DNA of 64,000 nt from Rhizophagus irregularis (Eukaryota > Glomeromycota > Glomeromycetes > Glomerales > Glomeraceae). The stretch covers positions 372,001 through 436,000 of the forward strand of contig NC_089440.1 of assembly GCF_026210795.1 (NCBI RefSeq), read 5' to 3'. The translations under genes were made by a program, and so were the position numbers. Positions 34,340 to 48,449 of this stretch are shown here, one piece after another (within the stretch, counting starts at the first letter, position 1; every line of letters starts with the position of its first letter). The notes under the pieces are model-generated. The model was not told where the DNA came from. It was given only the letters and a program-made list of their open reading frames with translations, and ran no database searches.

Positions 34340-37300
34340 TTTTTTTTTAAAAAAAAATAACAGATAAAATTTTTAAAGTATTTAAGAAGGATTTTTAAGA
34401 AAAAAAATTCCAAGATAATAAGATTACTTATATAATTTTTTTCCTTTATCAAATGAGTATAAAAACGCTTTTTTATACTTGGCTGTAAAGGTTTTTCGCA
34501 TTGTTAAATGAAAGTTAAAAATAACATGCTAAAATAGGCATGTGTGATTGTTATAAAGTATATTAATACAAGGACTAATTGATTTCCTTTATTGTCGCAG
34601 CAATAATGTTAATTAATTCAACAACTTTCCAAATACAGGAATTGTGATATACCGGAGATTGTTAGAATGTTTCATGCCGAAATTTATCCTTAATCACGTG
34701 ATGATTCAAGAATGGATTTGAGTTACTTTAATAAGGTAGTATTTTGTAGCACTTTAATCATCGATTTTTTTTTTTGTCTTCCAAATCTAGTGAATAAAAA
34801 CTATTTACGGAATGCATATTATTCGTAATTTTGATCCATTCAAGTTTTGCGTAGTTCATAAAGAACGCAAATTTGGTTGTTTTATTTACATACTATATAC
34901 TGTACTGTACAACCTTTATTTCGCAATTTCATTTCCTATTAATTTCTCGTCATAAAAGTAAAAAAAAAAAGTTATAATTTGTTTATTATACAATATTCAA
35001 AATTCAATTAAAAAAATATAAACATATAAAATAATTAAATACTGATTATCAATCTAAATGAATAATTTTGGATAATAAGAATAAACAAGATTATTGAGTA
35101 ATTATTATTTGGTCTGAATAAATATTAAAGGTTTGATAATTATCTAATAACAAAAATATCGAATTAATAGTAATTATAATATCATAAATTTAAATGTATT
35201 TTTTTTAATCATATGTCAGTTATTTTTTAATGTAATAAATAATTAATTTCCAAGAAAGAATTTCTCTATTTGTTGAAACTGATAGTAATGATTTTAATGT
35301 TTTACTGCGGAATAAGTTAAAGTTATGAGTGTAATTATTTGTTTTAATTTGTAGTGATATAAATTTATCATACTCTTGGGAACCTCGCAAGTCACATCTA
35401 AAAAAATGGTTTTATAGGATATTTTCGTTGCAGTAAAAAATGTTGCTGGATAATTTGTGTTGAAGAAAGCGCGTTAGGTATAAGTTCGTTGAAAAATAAA
35501 TGTTTGTCAATAAAACATTAGTATAGCATATCTGCAACGCCAAAAATTGTCCTAAAATGGCCTTTAATATAAATAGGTATGATTTTTAAGAGTTTTTTAG
35601 TTGCCTTATTTCCAAATCATCTCTAACCTTCTATAAAAAATAATAATGTATTATTTTGTTATCAAAATTAGCTTGGCGACTCTTTGGAACATGAAAACTT
35701 CTTGAATAGATTTCAAATACTATCATTTACAATAAAATTTACTCTATTATAGTATATTGTAAAAAAAATAAACTAAAGGAAACATTATATTTCCAAAAAT
35801 AATTTTTCATTTTGGTGTCATTCCATAAGTAGTAAGTTTCTTCCAAATCCATGACATTTTTTTTTGTAAAAGTAAAGGATTTTGGAAGGTCATGATGAAC
35901 GTGTCTAGTAGCAAATGAGAACACATTCAAAAATGTTAGGTGATTCCTTTTTGGATGATTAATTCATCATTGTTTGAAGCCACAGAGGAAGGTAAAGGAG
36001 AAGCACATGCCTATTATAAAGGTTTAAAAGATCTTTGGCTGTTTTTTGCTTAAAATATTGTCACAAGTCATTTTATTTATGTGAAGAAGCCTCTTCATAG
36101 TTCATCTTAGCTTTGATTAAGTAGTCATATAAAGTGGGTCAATTGGTGTAGAGGATATTATCTTTCATGAAATTTTCATCAATAAAAAGTTTGCTGTTAA
36201 CTTTTATATCGTAACTAAAGTATTGTTATTGACTGTTCAATGTCGGGAAGACCATTTTTCGGTGCTTCCTAATAGGTGAAGTATCCATGGTATAACTGGC
36301 CAAACTATCACATACAGTATGTTGTTTATAAGCACTTAGAGATTTTGCAAAAAATAAAAGAAAATAAAATAAAATGTTTCAACAATTTATTTTGGGGTTT
36401 CCATTTTTGTTAGGTCACATTTACCAAATATCAGCACCTAAAATAAGTGTTTTCGCACTAAATTTGTTTAAATTTTTGTACATATATGAAATACATTAAA
36501 AATATTATTAAATTGAATAATAAAATAAATTTGCTATAAAAATACTTACTTTAAGATGAGGAATAATAAATGATTCAAATGTCCACCAAATAAATTCATA
36601 TAGTGTTTCGTTATGTTTTAATGCATCTAAATTATTGAAAGGTTTTTTGCTGTAAGGTGGATATTCCAATTTTCAATTTCTTCTAATAAAGAATTCCATT
36701 CATTGACAGTTATTTCTTTCCAATAACTAGGTGCAACATTGCACTTTTCTCATGACTTATCATCACAATGTGAAATTATGAAAAAAAAATGACTAGATTT
36801 TCTGGTGCTGTAAAGACACTTCTACAAGCATAGAAAGAGACTATATAAATATTTGTATTAAGAAAGCTTAATAAAAATAAAAATTTTTAAAAAAATTATT
36901 TGTGTAAAAAAATGGTCGAATGTGCAACTGGAAAGAGATTTTTCTATACTTTTGGACAATTAACATCATATTATTATTGATGAAATAGTATTGTTGATAT
37001 TGAAAAAAGTATTCTAAATGCTGAAAAAATTATGAAAACCATGAAAAATAACAAGTTACAGATGATAATTAAAATAATTGTATTGTTTTGGATGTACATT
37101 TTGACTAAATTTGAAATAAATATGAAATGTTTGTTGTGCAATATAATCAATTTTTCGCCAATTAAGCAAAATTTTGCTATACATTTTAGTACTTTCTCAG
37201 ACAGCATTCACTATATAAAAAATTTTCATATTCAGGGGTCCTGAATCCTTGTTGCAGACTTGGCATACTTTTGTGGCATAAAATTTGTTATAAATCTAAC

Positions 37301-39689
37301 ACATTCTTCTAAAATCTCTTAAGGCATTGTCATGGATCAACTGGTTTCTGAAATGAATATAATTATTTTATTTATAGATAGTAGGAAAAAAAATCTGGAT
37401 TATCTTTCTACTAGCTTTTACCAACAATGATGAAGAGATAGAATAATAGGTGGAAGATTTATACTATAAATTTTTTTTTGTTTCTTTGATAATTTAGATA
37501 CTAGCAACAAATTATCACTGATAACTTGGCTGGCTAAAGGGACTTTCCAGGTTAGTTCAGATATTGTTATTAACCCTTCTAAAATAACTACTAATTCCTG
37601 ATAAAGCTCCAATGTTTCTCTTTAAAATAACTGAATATAAATAAATATCTCATATAAACTTATATATATAGTATACCAATAAAAAAAGTTTTCCTTTTAT
37701 CTTATTTAAATTATGTTTAATCTGCTCTGAGGTAAGAGGCCTCTTTATTCTACAGGTAGAAAGACCATGCTCATACAATGCATTCTTCCTTAAAGCATAC
37801 TGTTTTTATAACTCCAACATCATACCCCATTCACTTTTAATGACTTTTTTATATTCGATTTTTTCTCAATACACATTTTTTTGAATATATTCAAACATCC
37901 TACAAATTGCTAATACAATTAAAAGTGATATTAAACTAATAATGTTATAGATCATTTGTGGTGCAGTAAATTAAATGACTATCAAATAACTAAAATCACA
38001 GATATCTATTTGACTTATTTTCTATTCTAATAACTCTCCTCCTCTAAGTTTTGAGCTCCTGTGAAAGGGTCTAATAAACAATCATAATTTGGCATCCAAA
38101 CTTCACATTTAATAGAAAGGTAAATTCTGAATAAGAATCAAGTTCAGATTTATTATGTAGCATATCAACAGCAGTTCTACAAACGTCGAAAACAATGAAT
38201 AAAGAAGACTAATATGCAAATACAAAGTAGAGAAGCCTTTCCACTTCTCAATAGTATTTGTTTAACTGATTTACATCATCTTCTATATAACTTTCAACAT
38301 TGATCAACTTAGAACAATTTTTATCTTAATCCAATACATTCTAATAAATGCTCTTCAGACTCACTTCTTAACAATTTATCTAATTTTTCAAGTTCCCTTA
38401 ATATACCTTTCCTACTGTTAAATTACATTTATTAAATCTAATATAGAAACATTAGAAATTAATTGTTTCTACTAAAACTAGATCATGTTCTGTTTGCAAT
38501 TATTTAAATAGTATTATTATTACTATTGTAGGCTAATAAATTTATAAAATTTTTGAGATCCAAAATAATTTCCTATTATTTCAGTTTTCATATGATTAAG
38601 CTTGCAGTTTTAAGTTTTCCCATTGTATTTATGCCCATTGAGATCTTAAAATACAAGAGAATAAGAGGATAGGTAAGGCCAATAGGATCAACTATGCAGT
38701 TTTTTATATTTGATCCATTATTAATTATTAATGCAATAACTTTTTCCCCTATATTTCACTTATCAAAATTTTTAGCTAATAGTATATTTTCCACTTAAAA
38801 GACTTATTATATTTTCAAAAAGCTTAAAAGATCTACCATTTCATTGATTATTTTCCATTTAATTTAGACATTTACGAAAACTACATATTTTGAAAATTTG
38901 GAATCTTTGAAAATATATTAATTTTTGTGGATAATGGAGGTGAGCATTTTTCATACAACTATAACTGTATATGAGCTTAATTTTGAACTTAAATGTATTC
39001 TGAATTATATTCAACTCTAAAATTGTTGGTTTAATAATAATAAACCAGAAACCAACATCTTGGTTGTATTTATTTCCCATCATCATACAAGATGTTCCTT
39101 GTCCTACGAACCAATTTTGATTATATGTGTAGCACATCATTAATTTGAATTGAATTTCTGTCAAATTTTTTATTTCTGAACTTCTTATTTTTTGAAGTTC
39201 TGATCTTTGTATTTGCTATATCAAGAAAGTAGGTATTCCAGCTTCTTTTTTGAAGATTTAATATTATTTGTTAATGCATATGTGCATGGAATTTCTACAC
39301 TAACTTTAAGATTTGGTGCATATTAACAGTGGAACTTAGACTAATATTATGAGGTGGATTTAAAACAGCTTTTTCTAAATTCTAACATCTGTATTATTTA
39401 TAGATTAAATAGATTTTACATTTTTTTATTTTTCTTAATGAAATTTTTTTAAAAAACAATTCATTGTTCATTGATCTTTGTAGATATCAATTCACAAATT
39501 CTTGTCAAAATAAAAGTTAAGATTTTTTAAGAACAAAAATATGATGTAAATTTTCTATTGATAAGTGACATCAATATACAGCTATAGATTTGATTCAAAT
39601 AAATTTTTCTAAGTCCAATTATGTTGCATAATATACTAACAGTAATCTTAAGTTGGAGAGTAAATAAATATTTATAGAAAAAATTTATT
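34340..39689. other. Gene-poor region with decayed minus-strand coding relics
   Basis: The first 500 bp are P450 flank. From about 36540 to 39300 the minus strand has short open pieces with protein-like composition, each ended by stops or shifts: 'YWKEITVNEWNSLLEE' (about 36700), 'ALRKNALYEHGLSTCRIKR' (about 37760), 'EVWMPNYDCLLDPF' (about 38080) and 'YTYNQNWFVGQGTSCMMMGN' (about 39100). They follow the same strand and order as the RRM relic at 40.3-39.7 kb and may belong to one large old element. I could not identify the protein. Confidence 0.4.
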
Positions 39690-40345
39690 ATATTTCCATT
39701 GGCAGGAAGTCCAGAAAGAACTGCTACAAATTCTCTATGAGCAGCTTTTTGATCAACGGAGTAATGACAGGGGGTAACACGCAGACAGGTGGAAAAGCAG
39801 TAAACTGCCCATTGGGTCGTAAACCAGGAGATGGCGTTGGCATGGTCATAGACAATGCGAGCTTGCTGCATTTTAGCACCTTTTCTTGAGTAGAGGTGTA
39901 GAGAGAGCAGATTGCTGAATTTCTTGAAGTAGGATTGGAGTTGAGGTTTCGTGATGAAGAACGGTATATAAGTGACTTGGATGGCACAGAGATCTTCATC
40001 AGATCGGAGTTGTTTAGGGTCGTATAAATGGAATTGTAGGTCCGGAAATTCAGAGTGTGTACTATTAACACACATGTCACGAGCCTCCGCAGTGTGAAAG
40101 TGGATGATGAGACGTTTAGCATCCCCTGAACCAGTCATACAAGCCCGACCAGTATACGATTCATAAGTTTCTAAAAATAAATTGTTAACGGCATCAATGA
40201 TTGCCTTATTAGTTTTAAGTTTCTCAAGAGTTTGGGGAGCGGAGTTGGGCGCAGCTGCAGCAAGGAATTCTTGACGATTAATGGTAATGGTGGGGAGGGA
40301 TCCATATAGTGTTGAAGAATTGTTATACAGATCTAAATAAATGAG
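39690..40345 (-). pseudogene. RRM-like retroelement ORF1 relic
   Basis: The frame is open from about 40345 to 39690 without an ATG at its head: 'TITINRQEFLAAAAPNSAP', 'SGDAKRLIIHFHTAEARD', 'LHLYSRKGAKMQQARIVYD', 'STCLRVTPCHYS'. This is the N-terminal part of a family very abundant in Rhizophagus, with two RRM-like folds and usually a zinc knuckle further on, associated with LINE-type elements (recalled family knowledge). Homology stops near 'LSGLPANGN', so it is truncated at both ends. The base composition is clearly richer in G+C than the surroundings. Confidence 0.65.
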
Positions 40346-43300
40346 TTATTTTTCATGTTAATTAAAGTCTTTCAAGTCAAGTTTTAGGATTACTTCTTCC
40401 ATTTCTTCACTTCTAATCTCCTCATGTCTGATTTCTTCTTTTTTCTCTTCTTCTCCCCCCTCTTGACCCTTTTAAAAATATGCACTCCTAACCTCCAAAT
40501 TGATTAAATGTGTTGTTATGGATTAACTCCCTATTGTGTCTAGTTCTAGTTGCTTGAATTGTGTTTTTCTCATGATCTTTAAAACTTTTCTGATTTTGTC
40601 TTCTCCAAGTTCATTTTTAATATTACCCATCCATGTCTAGGTAAAAGACACTTGTTCATAAAATGTGCTTTTTGGTATCTTTATATTTTTTGTATATGAT
40701 ATATTTTAAGAAAGTGAGAAGCTATTCATGGCAAGTAAGGTGATATGTTCTCATTGTACTCTTTTGAGGCTTTTGAAATTCTGCGAAATCTATTTTTAAT
40801 GGCAATGTCAATTAAAGACTTTCTTCTCTTAAGAATTGCTCAAAAGTTTACAAATTGTTACTCTTTGATTTTTCTATAGTATCCAGATTGTTAGGAAAGA
40901 AACAGATATTTCTTTATTTGCAACTAATATTTCCTTGTGATTTGACCAAATTTATTCACTTTCTTTTTCCATTAGAGTAATAATTCCTTAACCAGGTTTA
41001 TTATACTCTTTGAAGATAATTATAATAAATTTATTACTTAAATTTTTAAAATGTTTGTGTCAAAATAACAATGATCTCTTGAGTTCCACATTTAGTTCTT
41101 CCATAATAAGCTTCTATTCCTCTGGTTTTAAGGTATTCTATCAAGACAAGTCTGAAATAAATATAGCCAGGTTCTGGACTCCCTTTCAGCTTGGTTATTT
41201 TATGTCTTTCTAAAACTTTATCTTTACAAACCATAAATTCAGAAAAAATTCTTTCATCGTGAAATATAATATCTTTTCATCAATTCTTCTACCATTCCAG
41301 GACCATATAATACACATTTCATACACTCCAATTCATTTCAATAGTTTAGTATAAATAGTATGCATAAATTAGTGAATCATTTATCTAGTAATTTTGCTTA
41401 TTATAATTGGTATGCATATTTTTTTCTTTAGATTTAAATTGTTTGTATAAAAAAATTATTTTAAGTCATCTAAAGCATATGATTTTGGACCCTTAGCTCT
41501 GTATTAAACCCATATTCATCATTATTTCTTTCAGTATTATCTTCTATGGAATTATTATAATATAATTAATAATTTTAAGTTCATTCATGTAAATTTATGA
41601 ACATTTTGATCATTATTAAATTCATTATAGTTTTTTTTGAATCTTGAATAAGCCCATCTATAATATTGATATCATATATATGGCCTTAAATAATGCTCTT
41701 GTATTTATACATTTTGTTGGCTGACTCTTTAATATGAAAATAAAATGACCTTGCAATATTATTATTTATTATTTTTCCTTTAAAATAGAAATAGTATATT
41801 ATATTTGTTAATGATAAAAATATTTTGTCTTAAATAAATTAAGATATTTGAATCAGAATCAAAGTGGAATTTGACAATTTTAAACTTTATCAAAGATTAT
41901 GTCCTGATTTCTGTACCACTACTCTCACTACCCTTGTAAAAGCCTTTATACCTTTGTCCACTACTAAATATATATTTATTTTAAAATATGATAATTGAGT
42001 AATATTATCTATATTTAACCACCAATTCTATGATATAAAGCACCTTGAATTCTAAAAGTATAAACACCTTCTCTAGCATTTGGAAGATTTTCATCAATGT
42101 TTGCCCAGAATCTTAGCATTTATTGAAATACTTATAATAATTTCCAGAATGGATTTTCAATCTTATGTAATGAATAATCTTTGACAATCCATCTGTTAAT
42201 ATACCTTTCATCATATTGGGTGTGTGTAATTGAATTGTTGAATAATTAATTAATGGGTTATTATTTAATTCATTTTTTGGTATAATACATATGGACATGG
42301 CATCTTGCTAATGATGTAAGTGCAAGGTGTGGAAATTTTTTAATGTTCAAGCACTTTTCCCATTCTTGCCAGTCTACATATCTATTTAATTTATTATTAA
42401 GAGTTATTACTAGTATATTCTCTTAAGACTAAATAAATATAGATGAAACACATTTGAGTATTAGTTTGTAAATAATATTTTTTAATGTTGAACCTTTTTT
42501 TTCAATAACAAAACTCTACTTTTCAATACTTCTTTTTCTTGTAGGCTTTTTTCCAATAATAAAACTCTGCTTCTCTTTTTTGAAGTATATTTATTTATCA
42601 GGCTTTATTTTGCAAAGGGTGTTTTTAGTAATTTTACAACTTCAATGTATTGTAATTTTTTATATTTTCTTCTTTTTTTCTGTATATAGAAAAATCAGTT
42701 ATCCATATATATTTTTCTTTATATAGAATGAATACTGAATTGATGTATTACTATTAAATATTCTGTCTTATTAATTACTTAATCCATGGACTATATATAC
42801 TGTGATATCTATGTATGATGATGTATTTATTCATCTGGTCTGCATAAAATGCTAATTTCTTCCTGTAACTATTCAGAAATGGTTTACTGCTGGAGCAGAT
42901 TCATAATTATGTCATGGATTTCAGCAGATACAATAGAGTTGTCCCTTAAAATATAATATGCATTGAAAAAAATCTTGTGATAATTTTTTTCAGCATCTTG
43001 GAAGAAGGAGAGGAAGTTTGACAAACAAAAATTTTGCAGAAGAACTGCTGGTTGTGAGGAAAGAGAAAAGGACTTTCTAAGATTTTGATCTTTAAAAGGC
43101 CTTACTGTAAGTTACAATCAATTAAGTCAGTTTTCGAAAAATGTAAAAAACTTGCATTTGAAATCTTAACTCTTTTTTAATATTTTAATGTCATAATCAA
43201 CAATAGACAATTTTAGAAATTAAATCAAATCTTCAGTAGTGCAACTTCTTATTGTGCTTTTATAATCCATGCTAATAAAGCTTTTTTTTTAGATTACTCA

Positions 43301-45706
43301 TTCAAAATGTGTAGGATAAAAACCAATAAAACTTGAAATAAAGAATGTAGAAAACATAAGTATACAAGTACTTTCAATTCCATCATTGGAATTTCTATTT
43401 ATAAGTTCTTTTTTGAATGTTGCAAATAGCCATATAGTTGTATTTTAAGGATAGTATATAGTTGTTTATAAACTAATAAAATGGTATTTGTTCACAAATA
43501 TCATTTGATTTGGTAAAAAATATTGCATGCAATTTTTTTTTTTTTTGCTCTTTAATTTATTTTTTAGAGAAATATTCATCTTGGTAGGCTGTGAAGGTAA
43601 GTAATTATTAAATAACAAATTTTCTAATTTGAATTTATTGCTTAGATTTCTGATTTGGGCTGACAGCCATGGTAAGGCTTATATAGGGCTTATTCCCATT
43701 TGATAATATTAAATCATGAATTCATTCACAAATAATATTGGTATTTTTTTAAGTTCAATTACTTAGATTACCAAAGCCTTCTGGCTTAGACTGGTGGCTA
43801 TGGTAAGCTTAATCAATTTTTCATAAAATATTAATATATTTTGGTAATTTTGATAATCTTTTGTAAAAATCTACAAATAACTGCCACAAAGCCATATTGT
43901 AAAGCCATGCTACAAAGCCACCTTAGATGAGATGATTAATTATTTAATTCTAAAGTTTACTATGATCCAAAATAATCAATCCTTAAGATAATAGCAATTT
44001 TGTTATTTGAGTTTGCCAATTACTTATTTTTTAGTTAAAGATCAATAGCATAAAATGTTTGTTTAGGAAAATTTTTTAAAGTTGATTTATGCTTAACATT
44101 ATTAAATAAAAATTTAACATTAATAGTGTAAGTTACTTTTTTTAATACAAATGAAAGTAAATATAATAAAATAATTTTATGAAAGAGAAATATTAAAAAT
44201 TTTACATTTTTATTCTGTTTGTAAGTGAGAAATAGAGAAAATTTTTTAATAAAAAAAAAAAAGATGTAAATAACAAAATCTCTAACCATTTTTGTTTTCA
44301 ATTGCCTTCTTTTGGTTACACAAATTTTATTCACGATCACGTTTATTACGTGGATTTTAAATGGTTCATTTTATATCAATTGTTTATTATTTGAGGATGA
44401 GTTTTGTGTTAAGAGAACTTTTCCTTAACAAAAATCAAGTGCTTGATTCCATTACACTGATTACTTAGGATTGTGTATGATAGATATAATAATTGATTCA
44501 AACAAATTCATTAGCTTGAATTTTGATCGTCTTTAAAATGATTTTTTCTATTTTACTCAACGTTTATTATATAAAATCATTACATAAAAAAAAATTTATC
44601 ACACATAACAGAATATTCCAAACATAATTTTTTTTTCTTTAAATATTTAATGTCTATTTAGAGCATCTCAAAATCGGTTAACCCAGTTAAATACTATTAG
44701 AGTCATAATTTTGGAAAGGATAATTTGTATCTTATTTACTTGTTGCCGCGTGTGTGCCGAAATTGTTATTAACCAGCAGTTAAGTCAACATCATAACATT
44801 GAATCTTTCTTTAATAAAAATGAGTTCATCTTTTATCTTAATACTGTATGTTCAATGAATAGATACTTCAAAAATATATTAAAACATAATACGTAAAATA
44901 TTTATATGTTTATGTAATTCTTGTTTTTTTTATTAAGTGAAATTTTATAAATTGTATTATACATATAAAATGCTTAACCACATACAATAGACTTGAATTG
45001 ATAATAATAATAATAATACTTTGATTTTCAACAATAATTTATTATTAAAGTTCGTCATAAGGCGAGGATTTCAATATGTCGAGATTTAATTTAAAAAATA
45101 TATTTGGATTCTGAAGATCATACTGCATTTTATTTACAGAATTAATTCATGGACTGCGAACTTACAGTGATTAAAAATTCTAGCTGCTTTATAATTAGGT
45201 TATTTACAAAGTAATAAAAATGATAATATTACTCATTTGTTAGTTGGTCAACGATGGTTTTAAACGCACAGTCATGAAATAAAAATGGAAATTATAAATG
45301 ATAGTTAAATCTAATATGCATTTGTTCATAAAAATTTAAAATGTATATTATTATCAATTAAAAAAAGTGAATCAAGTTTTAAATATTCAGTTTGATAAAT
45401 ATATCATTTGGAGGTTCAGATTCAAAATTATAATTGATTGTACTTTATGATAAAACATTCTCGATTTGTAAAAGATCAATTTCAAGTGATTAAAATGTAA
45501 TTTATACATACCACTATAAATCATTATTTAAGTTTAGGACCTATTAAATGCTCCATATACTACATGTTTATTCAAATTTTCAAATTAATTTAAACCAGAA
45601 TCTTATTTTATAATCTGACATATGAAAGGGAATAAATGTACCTATATATTTCTGAACTGATTTTCTTAAATAAAAAAACCACATCAAAATTGGAATGGCA
45701 AACTAG
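40346..45706. other. Long gene-free AT-rich region
   Basis: ORFs here (for example 41010-41213 and 44035-44340) have no motifs and look like chance. Two copies of a short word, CCATGGTAAGGCTT / CTATGGTAAGCTT, lie near 43665 and 43797. A (TAA)n microsatellite is at 45002-45018. No inverted or long terminal repeats were recognised. Confidence 0.45.
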
Positions 45707-47197
45707 TTATTTTTTAACAACTTGAAAAACTTCATAGTCATCGGCTTTAAACCCATATTCTGGTATACCAATTTTAGGATAAGAGCATGAAGTATTTGTA
45801 TAGCCATACCAATTCCCACCAGAAAATACTAAATCACTACCTCCACCAAAGTATGCACCAAAATTTGAACTATAACGTATAGAATATTGATTACCAGTAC
45901 TATAACCTACTTTTGCACTTTGAAGGTCATCTTTATTTTTAAATGAGAATAAAAAGCTATCATAAGTAGATGCAGATGTAACAATTGGATCCCAATTAAG
46001 TGGATTATATCCTCCAACTATTTGCTCTGAATTGTTGATTTTTACTATAACAATAGTAGCTCCTTTATTATCACATTTAGTATGAAATGCTGTAGCTGTA
46101 TTACCATCTCTACTAGCACGATAAAGTAAATTAAAATTAAAAGGAATAGTTTTTTCATTATAATGAAACTGATTTTTCTTTTCAATCCAACTAGAAAACA
46201 TGGCAAAATGTTTGTTATTAATGAAAATAGAATCATAAATACATTTTGGTTTTCTAGGAGATTGTATATTAATATTTAATTGTTCATCTGGAGCCATATG
46301 AAATACAAGTAAATTATTAACTAAATCCTTTGGTATTACCTTTTTAAAGGGGTATACTTTAGTTATAAAATCTGCTGAAGAGATATGATAAAATCTTATT
46401 GATGGAATAAATCTATGAATAGTTCTTTCCATAATTACACCTGCTTCTTTATTCCATTTCTTAACATCTTTCTGAATAGAAGGATTTTGAAAAAAACACC
46501 ATTTAATCAGGTTATTCCATATATCAATTTCATTCAATGATAAATCATCTCGTTTTAAAAGTAACTCCAATAAAGGTGCTTTTAAATTGATAAATTTATC
46601 AGATTTAAATAGTATGTCTGGCTTAGCACAAATTTCTTCAAGACAATAATTCCATAAATCCGTGAAAGCTTCGTGCTGGTAGACCATTTCAAGAATTTCT
46701 GTAGGATTTTGTTGTAAAAATTCATGTTGATGTTTAATCAAATATTCCTGAATACAAATGATTAAAGTTTGTATTTTAAGTTCATCTACTGCTATCAAAA
46801 GCTTTAGAACATCTAGTCTTTGTAATTTCGCCAAATCAATCTTTCCACAATAAATAAATCTAAAATATATAAAAAAAAAATTAGTTACCGTGGCAATAAT
46901 TTTATATAAATATACATTCTTTTATATTTGTTTTTTTCATTACCTTAAAATGATTTTAAATAATTGAGGGGAAATATTAGGGAAATTAAAAATAAATTTT
47001 CCATCCTTTTTCTTGGTCAATTCATTAGAGAGTTCAGTACGAAAATATTGAGACCTAATACGTAAAATATTTGAAAACGCATGTATTTCTTTTCCGTTTT
47101 CATTTTCACCGGCGAAAATAATAACATCATATCCTTCATCAGTTTCGAACAATTTTTCATAATCACTAATAGCTTCCTGACAATATTCAAAAGACAT
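45707..47197 (-). CDS. BTB-BACK-TLDc domain protein (gene 4)
   Basis: Exon 1 is 47197-46944, the intron is 46943-46860 (84 bp, GT-AG, same codon as the other copies), and exon 2 is 46859-45707. The product is 468 residues with an intact frame. BTB: 'YDVIIFAGENENGKEIHAF'. BACK: 'LLKRDDLSLNEIDIWNNLI'. TLDc: 'LLYRASRDG', 'VGGYNPLNW', 'YFGGGSDLVF', 'DYEVFQVVKK'. It is likely an adaptor-type protein as for gene 1. Upstream, 47198-47310 repeats the promoter block of genes 1 and 2. The leader directly before the ATG is a T-run joined to an A-run. Confidence 0.93.
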
Positions 47198-47925
47198 GGT
47201 TTATAATTTTTTTTTTTTTTAAAAAAAAGAAAAAGAAAATTTGTATTACAATGTTTGATCGACGTTTATTCATTTATTCTTTATTAGGTAATCACATGAT
47301 AAATTTATAATGAGTAACAGTCACACAATCGTACAATAAGCTTTTTAAATTAACCAATTCAAAGTTAAAAATTAAAATGCTCTGCAAATTCTAAATTTTT
47401 AATCTTAAAGACGTAACAAAATAGTAATTTAAAAAATTAGGGAGAAATATTAGGGAAGTTAAAAATAAATTTTCATTGGTCAATTCGTTTAAACAAAACA
47501 TTACGCAAAAATTTTGAGTGTACATGTATTTCTTTTCACTGACACGGATAATAACGTTATTACGTTATATTCTTTATCAGATTTAAAGGAGCTTTTACAT
47601 AAAATTTGAGAAATCATATATTAAATAAATAAAAAAATATATAGAATATACATTTAATTTTTGGTAATAATATAATTATATAAAATTTGGTCTGTAGACT
47701 GTATATACAATTATAAGATGTTTAAAATTACATAAAAACATGATAAAGTTTAAGCTCAATAAATCAATTTAAAACTTAATTAATTGATAAGTAGGAGGTT
47801 TAGTTTTATAAGCATAATATTCACAAACATCAATACAAAAATCTGAATATATTTCTTTGGTATCATCAGATAATTTGTGCCACTTCTTAGAAATAACTAA
47901 TCTAAAATATTTATTAAGTTTATTA

Positions 47926-47956
<31 letters not shown>

Positions 47957-48449
47957 CTGTAATGCATCTTTATTAGAATCTCGATAATCAGATTATACAC
48001 TCTAATATAAAAGATACCTAGAGCCAGGCCGTGTCAAGCACGAGCCCACCCTATAACAGAGTAATTTTCGGACAAAAGATACATTACAAAAATAATATAA
48101 TAAAATAAATACTTTACCTACTAAACCTAAAAATTGCAAACTATCTATTTGTGAAACCTAACTACTTAAATCTACTTTGAAATAATATAGGAGAAAGGAA
48201 TGAAATATGTAATAACGCTAGGTCAGCTAAATGCTGCTACAAAAGATGAGCTCAAAAGTCTCACACCTAAACTATTTTATTTCATCTATTCCTCCTTAAT
48301 CCTACAAAATGTAAAAGTTAGTATTCTAAAACTAATAATAAAAGGAAAAGAAAAAGAAAAACATTTTTATATTTTTATTTTATTATCGGAAAATTTTTAA
48401 CGTGATTCACATGACTTCGATTAAAATGTAATTCACTTCTTCTTCTCCA

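Noticed and set aside
40346-44900. Several 60-100-residue ORFs
   Set aside because: No motifs, no splice-supported extensions, and composition equal to the surroundings.
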